This document shows positions 60,027 through 64,000 of a stretch of DNA of 64,000 bases, piece by piece. The translations under genes and the position numbers were made by a program. The stretch lies in the NCBI GenBank assembly GCA_016717335.1, contig JADKFS010000001.1, positions 3,162,001-3,226,000 on the forward strand, written 5' to 3'. The notes below the pieces were generated by a model, which saw nothing but the letters and a program-made list of their open reading frames with translations, did no database searches and was not told the DNA's origin. Origin of the DNA: Candidatus Ribeiella danica. Lineage in GTDB: Bacteria; Chloroflexota; Chloroflexia; Chloroflexales; Roseiflexaceae. How positions within the stretch are numbered: position 1 is the first letter of the stretch; each line of letters starts with the position of its first letter.

Positions 60027-61700
60027 ATGGAACGTGACATCCCCGCGCAGCCCCAAGTCGCGCCGCGCGAAACGGAGCAGGGCTCCAGCCGGTTTCTCCT
60101 CCTGGTCGTCTTCCTGGCCGGCATCGGCACGCTCGGCATCGAGATGGTCGCCTCGCGGCTGCTGGCGCCCTACTTCGGCACCTCGCAGCCGATCTGGGCC
60201 GTGGTGATCGGCCTGACCCTGATCTACCTCACGATCGGCTACCGGCTCGGCGGCACCCTGGCCGACCGCCGGCCCGACGAGAAGCTGCTCTACCGGATCA
60301 TCACCTGGGCCGGCTTCGTGACCGGCTTCATCCCGCTGCTGTCCGACCCGATCCTGCGCTTCTCGCAGGGCACGATCGCGCGCGTGGCCGTGGGCAGCTT
60401 CCTCGGCGCGCTGTTCGGCGTGCTGATCCTGTTCGCCGTCCCGGTGGTCCTGATGGCGATGGTCAGCCCGTTCGCGATCCGGCTGCAGCTCAAGCGCGCC
60501 GAGGCCGGCATCGCCGCGGCCGGCCGCACCGCCGGATCGCTCTCGGCGCTCTCGACGGTCGGCTCGATCGTCGGTACGTTCCTGACCGTGCTCTACCTGA
60601 TCCCCGAGATTGGCACCGCCCGCACCACCTACCTGATCGCCGCGTTCCTGGTCGTCGTCGGGCTGATCGGCATGCGCGACTGGCGCTACCTCGTGATGCT
60701 GCTGATCGTCGCCGGGCTGTTCTACTACACCACCGCGACGCGCGGCAACATCAAGTCGGCCGACTGCGCGGGCTGCACGCTGATCGCCGAGAACGAGTCG
60801 GCCTACAACTACATCCAGATCGCCAGCAGCGAGAGCCCTTCCTACGGCACGCAGATCAACCTGATCCTGAACGAGGGCCAGGCGATCCACTCGATCTACC
60901 ACCCGCGCTACGAGCAGTCGAACAACCCGCTCGACCTGCTGACCGGCGGCGGGCCGTGGGACTACTTCGCCGTCGCGCCGTACTTCTACCCCGACCGCGA
61001 CCCGTCGTCGGTCTCGAGTATGGCCATGCTCGGCTCGGCCACCGGCACGGTGCCCAAGCAGTTCCTGGCGATCTACGGCCCGCAGTCGCGGATCGACGCG
61101 GTCGAGATCGACCCGCGGATCATCGAGATGGGCCGCAAGTACTTCGACATGCGCGACGCGAGCTACGACCCGGCGCACCCGAACTACCAGGCCCACCCCG
61201 AGGACGCGCGCTACTGGCTGGCGACCGCAGGCGGCAGGTATGACGTGATCGGGATGGACGCCTACCACCAGCCGTACATCCCGTTCCACCTGACCACGGT
61301 CGAGTTCTTCCAGCTCGTGCGCGACCACCTGACGCCCGACGGCGCGGCGGTGGTGAACGCCGGCAAGGGGCCGGACGGGGACGACCGACTGGGCGTGGCG
61401 CTGGCCGGCACGATGCTGCAGGTCTTCCCGCAGGTCTACGTGATCGACACCGCCGGCTTCGGCAACCAGATCATCGTGGGCGTGAACCGCGACGTGGGCG
61501 ACGGCGCGCTGAACTTCCAGCGGAACTACGAGCGCATGCAGGTGCCGGTTCTGAAGACCGTGATGGACTGGTCGCTGCGGCTGGGCGCTGCGCCGGTGCG
61601 GCAGTTCCTGCCCGCCGAGGCGCGCTACCAGCCGTTCACCGACGACAAGGCGCCGGTCGAGCAGCTGATCGACTCGCTGATCTTCGACCAGATCAAGTAA
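60027..61700 (+). CDS. Fused membrane/spermidine-synthase-like protein
   Basis: 557 residues. Residues ~20-240 hold seven or eight membrane segments (GIGTLGIEMVASRLLAPYFGTSQPIWAVVIGLTLIYLTIGYRLGG; ALSTVGSIVGTFLTVLYLIPEIG). Residues ~250-557 are a SpeE/methyltransferase-type Rossmann domain: INLILNEGQAIHSIYHPR, IDAVEIDPRIIEMGRKYF and DVIGMDAYHQPYIPFHLTTVEFFQLVRDHLTPDG. Polyamine synthase activity is unproven for this fused family; the acidic putrescine site of true SpeE is not obvious. Start ATG 60027 without a strong Shine-Dalgarno (AAGG at 12 nt). Confidence 0.85.
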   Translation: MERDIPAQPQVAPRETEQGSSRFLLLVVFLAGIGTLGIEMVASRLLAPYFGTSQPIWAVVIGLTLIYLTIGYRLGGTLADRRPDEKLLYRIITWAGFVTGFIPLLSDPILRFSQGTIARVAVGSFLGALFGVLILFAVPVVLMAMVSPFAIRLQLKRAEAGIAAAGRTAGSLSALSTVGSIVGTFLTVLYLIPEIGTARTTYLIAAFLVVVGLIGMRDWRYLVMLLIVAGLFYYTTATRGNIKSADCAGCTLIAENESAYNYIQIASSESPSYGTQINLILNEGQAIHSIYHPRYEQSNNPLDLLTGGGPWDYFAVAPYFYPDRDPSSVSSMAMLGSATGTVPKQFLAIYGPQSRIDAVEIDPRIIEMGRKYFDMRDASYDPAHPNYQAHPEDARYWLATAGGRYDVIGMDAYHQPYIPFHLTTVEFFQLVRDHLTPDGAAVVNAGKGPDGDDRLGVALAGTMLQVFPQVYVIDTAGFGNQIIVGVNRDVGDGALNFQRNYERMQVPVLKTVMDWSLRLGAAPVRQFLPAEARYQPFTDDKAPVEQLIDSLIFDQIK

Positions 61701-61776
61701 GTTTTGAGTGCTAAGTTTTGAGTTTTGAGTTAGGGTAGCTCAACTCAGGCTTCAAAACTCAAAGCTCAAAGCTCAA
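61701..61776. repeat. Short-tandem-repeat hairpin, unit GAGTTTT, abutting a start codon
   Basis: TTTTGAGTGCTAAGTTTTGA-type left arm, 20-nt spacer, AAAACTCAAAGCTCAAAGC-type right arm whose last unit touches the ATG at 61777. Same unit as 14378-14466. Confidence 0.88.
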
Positions 61777-62706
61777 ATGCTCGATCTGCTCTACGCCTTC
61801 AGCGAGGTCCTGCTACCGGTCGTGGTGATCGTGGCGATGGGCTACGCGCTCAGCCGGGCGTTTCCGCTCGACCTGCGCAGCCTGAACCGGCTGAGCCTGT
61901 ACGTGCTCTCGCCGAGCCTGGTGTTCGTGACGCTGCTGCGCACCGATATCGCGGGCGGGGCAGCCCTGCGCCTGGCGCTGCAGATGGCGCTGGTGATGGC
62001 GGTCACCCTGCTTGGCGCCTACCTGGCCGCGCGCGTCTTTCGGCTCACGCCGCCGCAGCGCAGCGGGTTCCTGCTGGCGACCACGTTCATGAACTCGGGC
62101 AACTACGGCCTGTCGGTCTCGCGGTTCGCCTTCGGCGACGTGGGCTTCCAGTACGCGATCGTCGGCTACCTGACCCAGGCGATCCTGGCGCAGACGCTGG
62201 CGGTCTTCCTGGCGTCGGCCGGGCGCACCAGCCGGCGCGCCGCGATCGGCCAGGTGTTTCGCGTCCCGCTGATCTACGCGGTGCTGGCCGCGCTGGCGCT
62301 GCGGCTGGCGGGCATCCGGCTGGACGAGTCGAACGGCGCGCTGGCGCTGGGGCTCTACCGCGGCGTGCGCCTGGCCGCCGACGCGACCCTGCCGGTGCTG
62401 CTGCTGATCCTGGGCATGCAGCTGACTCAGCGCCAGCCCGTCACGGCGGGGGGGCCGCTGTCGACGTCGGTCGCCCTCCGGCTGCTGGCGTCGATCCCGC
62501 TGGCCTACGGGCTCGGGCGGCTGCTCGGGCTGAGCGGCCTGCCGCTCGACGTGGGGGTCGTGCAGGCGGCCATGCCGACCGCGGTCAACATGATCATCCT
62601 GGCCTACGAGTTCGACGTCTGGCCCGAGTTCGTAACCAACGGAGTGGTGGCCACCACGCTGGGCAGCCTGGCCTCGCTGACGGCGCTGATCGCGGTGCTG
62701 CGCTAG
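61777..62706 (+). CDS. AEC (auxin efflux carrier) family transporter
   Basis: 309 residues, ten membrane segments in two halves of five. N-terminal VVVIVAMGYALSRAFPLDLRSLNRLSLYVLSPSLVFVTLL and FMNSGNYGLSVSRFAFG; C-terminal VVQAAMPTAVNMIILAYEFDVWPEFVTNGVVATTLGSLASL. Such carriers move organic acids or related solutes; substrate unknown. The ATG is preceded directly by a tandem repeat with no Shine-Dalgarno, so translation may depend on the upstream gene or be leaderless. Confidence 0.9.
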   Translation: MLDLLYAFSEVLLPVVVIVAMGYALSRAFPLDLRSLNRLSLYVLSPSLVFVTLLRTDIAGGAALRLALQMALVMAVTLLGAYLAARVFRLTPPQRSGFLLATTFMNSGNYGLSVSRFAFGDVGFQYAIVGYLTQAILAQTLAVFLASAGRTSRRAAIGQVFRVPLIYAVLAALALRLAGIRLDESNGALALGLYRGVRLAADATLPVLLLILGMQLTQRQPVTAGGPLSTSVALRLLASIPLAYGLGRLLGLSGLPLDVGVVQAAMPTAVNMIILAYEFDVWPEFVTNGVVATTLGSLASLTALIAVLR

Positions 62707-62764
62707 CTTGAGGTTCTCCCTCACCCCCTGCCCCCCTCTCCCAACGGGAGAGGGGGGATTCGTG

Positions 62765-62807
62765 GTGGTGCCGTGGTGCGCTGCTCAGCAGCGCACCACG
62801 GCACCAC
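62765..62807. repeat. 20-bp perfect hairpin, TCA loop
   Basis: GTGGTGCCGTGGTGCGCTGC (62765-62784) pairs fully with 62788-62807. Placed between element A and element B. Confidence 0.85.
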
Positions 62808-62878
62808 AGGACACCCCCCCGCCCCTGGCAGGGGCGGGGCAGGGGGTGGGGAATCGCTTTAACAGCTGGGGGGCGTGC

Positions 62879-62884
62879 TATAAT
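62879..62884 (+). promoter_or_regulatory. -10 box for the 62920 gene
   Basis: TATAAT 36 nt before the ATG; a weak -35 (TTTAAC, 15-nt spacer) lies upstream. Confidence 0.45.
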
Positions 62885-62919
62885 GCGCCAAAATAGCGAT
62901 CATCAAGGACGATAAACGT

Positions 62920-63321
62920 ATGACGACTCAACCGAAAAACGACCGCGTGCTCCCGCGCGGAGTCTATGTGCTGGCGCTGCTGATGTTCCTGTGCGGCGGC
63001 GTGCTGCTGCTGGCGGCGCTGGTCCTGCCGTTTCTGGGCGCGCGCGTCACGGGCGCCGCGATGGTGCCCTGGTATGTCTACCTGATCTACTCGGCCTACT
63101 TCCTGGTCGTCGGGTGGGGGCTGTGGGGCGGCAAGCGCTGGGCCTACCTGGCCATGCTGCTGATGTGCGTGGTGCTGGCGTTCTACCAGTTCCGGACCGC
63201 GATCATCCTGCAGCAGAACGTGCTGGTGCCGTTCCTGGTGCTGCTGGTGATCTTCGGCTACCTGATCCGGCCGAACGTGCGGGCGGCCTTCCTGCGGCCC
63301 GGCGGCACGACACCTCAGTAG
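62920..63321 (+). CDS. Small four-span membrane protein of unknown function
   Basis: 133 residues with four hydrophobic segments (VYVLALLMFLCGGVLLLAALVLPFL; VPWYVYLIYSAYFLVVGWGLW; WAYLAMLLMCVVLAFYQF; VLVPFLVLLVIFGYLI). Not recognised as a named family. ATG 62920 with AAGGA 10 nt upstream and a clear -10 box, so it is likely real. Confidence 0.7.
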   Translation: MTTQPKNDRVLPRGVYVLALLMFLCGGVLLLAALVLPFLGARVTGAAMVPWYVYLIYSAYFLVVGWGLWGGKRWAYLAMLLMCVVLAFYQFRTAIILQQNVLVPFLVLLVIFGYLIRPNVRAAFLRPGGTTPQ

Positions 63322-63383
63322 GCTTCCTCATCTACGCTCGATCACCGCACCCCTGCCCCGCCCCTGGCGGGGGTAAAACGTGT

Positions 63384-63422
63384 CGGTGTCGTGGGTTCGG
63401 TGAAGCCGAACCCACGACACCG
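63384..63422. repeat. 18-bp hairpin, GAA loop
   Basis: CGGTGTCGTGGGTTCGGT (63384-63401) pairs with 63405-63422, one T-G pair at the loop. Flanked by element B-like CCCCGCCCCTGGCGGGGG and GCCTGGCAGAGCGAGGGGC. Confidence 0.8.
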
Positions 63423-63470
63423 GCAAAGAATGCCCCCTCTTCCACGCCTGGCAGAGCGAGGGGCGACCAT

Positions 63471-64000
63471 CTATAGATCCGGCGGGATCTGCTGCATCGG
63501 CCCCATCCGGTCGTAGCGGATCTCCGACTGGATCTGCTCGATCACCCGCCAGGTGCCCGGCGTCCGGGGCAGGCAGATCACCTGGACGCGGCCCTGGTGC
63601 GCCAGGCGCACCGCCTCCGCGCCGTCGGCGACCCAGACGCTGCCCACGTAGGTGCGGCGCGGCGCGACCGGGATCGCGCAGTCCAGCAGGGCGCCGTTGA
63701 TCTCGCCGGTGGTCGTGCGGTGCGGGCGCAGCCGCAGCACGTGCGCCCGGATGGTCAGCCCGCTGCGCAGCAGCGCCAGGTCGTCGCGCACGCGCCGCCA
63801 GATCTGGCGCGCGGCGATCACCAGGCGGCCGAGCACCACGATCACCGGGATGAGCCGCAGCGCCGGGCTGGCGTGCAGGATGAACAGCAGCAGCAGCGCC
63901 AGCACGCCGGCGATCAGCCAGGGGTTGAGGAAGATCCGGATCGGCTGCTCAAAGGTGTGGTCGGCGAGGACGTTGAGCGCGACGGGCAGCGGGATCGGGC
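63471..64000 (-). CDS. Membrane protein of unknown function, 5' end outside window
   Basis: The minus-strand frame is open from the stop at 63471 to the window edge (at least 175 residues). Two hydrophobic segments near the N-terminal side (LNPWLIAGVLALLLLFIL; ALRLIPVIVVLGRLVIAA) are followed by ~105 soluble residues with beta-strand character (LTIRAHVLRLRPHRTTTGEINGALLDCAIPVAPRRTYVGSVWVADGAEAVRLAHQGRVQVICLPR). A GTG at 63905 inside the frame is not a likely start because the preceding residues (IRIFLNPWLI) continue the same protein. No family recognised. Confidence 0.65.
   Translation of the reverse strand, partial: PIPLPVALNVLADHTFEQPIRIFLNPWLIAGVLALLLLFILHASPALRLIPVIVVLGRLVIAARQIWRRVRDDLALLRSGLTIRAHVLRLRPHRTTTGEINGALLDCAIPVAPRRTYVGSVWVADGAEAVRLAHQGRVQVICLPRTPGTWRVIEQIQSEIRYDRMGPMQQIPPDL

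Larger units (their letters stand above)
62707..62919. other. 213-bp composite of element A, long hairpin, element B and a promoter
   Basis: Element A (62719-62758), 20-bp hairpin (62765-62807), element B (62816-62851), then TATAAT (62879-62884). It contains no gene. Confidence 0.7.

Overview
The window is about 64 kb of very G+C-rich bacterial chromosome carrying 46 protein-coding genes I can support plus one gene remnant. No rRNA, tRNA, CRISPR array, phage module or transposase was seen. Gene content and style point to a filamentous Chloroflexota of class Chloroflexia (Roseiflexus/Kouleothrix-like). The signs are a heme A synthase half-domain fused to protoheme farnesyltransferase, short -10 TATAAT-type promoters, and intergenic spaces filled with short-period tandem repeats and G/C hairpins. 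This placement is inference; no marker gene settles it.

Layout. 1-11 kb: a partial aldehyde dehydrogenase, a GT39-like membrane protein, an RluB-type pseudouridine synthase with a long 12-residue-repeat tail, two tandem CAP-domain proteins, an AlkA-like glycosylase, PspC, a CtpA-like protease and Fmt. 11-21 kb, all rightward: a Zn-dehydrogenase/SPFH/PfkB operon, a receiver-GGDEF-receiver regulator, a 1172-residue TPR protein, a class III aminotransferase and a FFLEELY-motif protein. 21.5-23.5 kb: GDP-mannose 4,6-dehydratase interrupted by a full-length intein. 23.7-28.6 kb: XRE regulator, secreted Ig-like protein, GlpX, and a SulP-STAS-rhodanese fusion.

28.9-39.4 kb, all leftward: a probable exopolysaccharide locus whose parts recall alginate synthesis. 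In transcription order they are a nucleotide-sugar 6-dehydrogenase, an Alg8/HAS-like processive GT2, a secreted protein with two beta-helix modules each carrying YGFDPHD (the mannuronan C5-epimerase catalytic signature), a membrane TPR protein, and a lipoprotein beta-helix with YGIDPH. I regard this and the intein as the most interesting content.

40.3-47 kb: chromate transporter, then a siroheme and sulfate-assimilation block. CbiX/SirB, CobA and Met8-type enzymes read leftward; APS reductase and sulfite reductase read rightward behind a strong promoter and an intrinsic terminator placed in the 5' leader, an apparent attenuator. 47-64 kb: a truncated DUF763 remnant beside a 106-bp repeat, a degenerate PP2C-like membrane protein, a lipase, CtaA-CtaB, a creatininase homologue, HisG, cytochrome c, a DsbB-like protein, HisD, YggT, a fused membrane/spermidine-synthase-like protein, an AEC transporter and two small membrane proteins.

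The non-coding space is unusually structured. It holds (i) hairpins built from 7-8 bp tandem repeats whose unit differs from site to site, one of them read in frame inside a dehydrogenase gene; (ii) long perfect hairpins with 3-nt loops; (iii) C-rich palindromes; (iv) a 122-bp MITE-like element inside a tandem-repeat tract; (v) a 106-bp repeat present twice in opposite orientation; (vi) a composite repeat of about 210-240 bp shared in inverted orientation by 9.8-10.0 kb and 50.2-50.45 kb.
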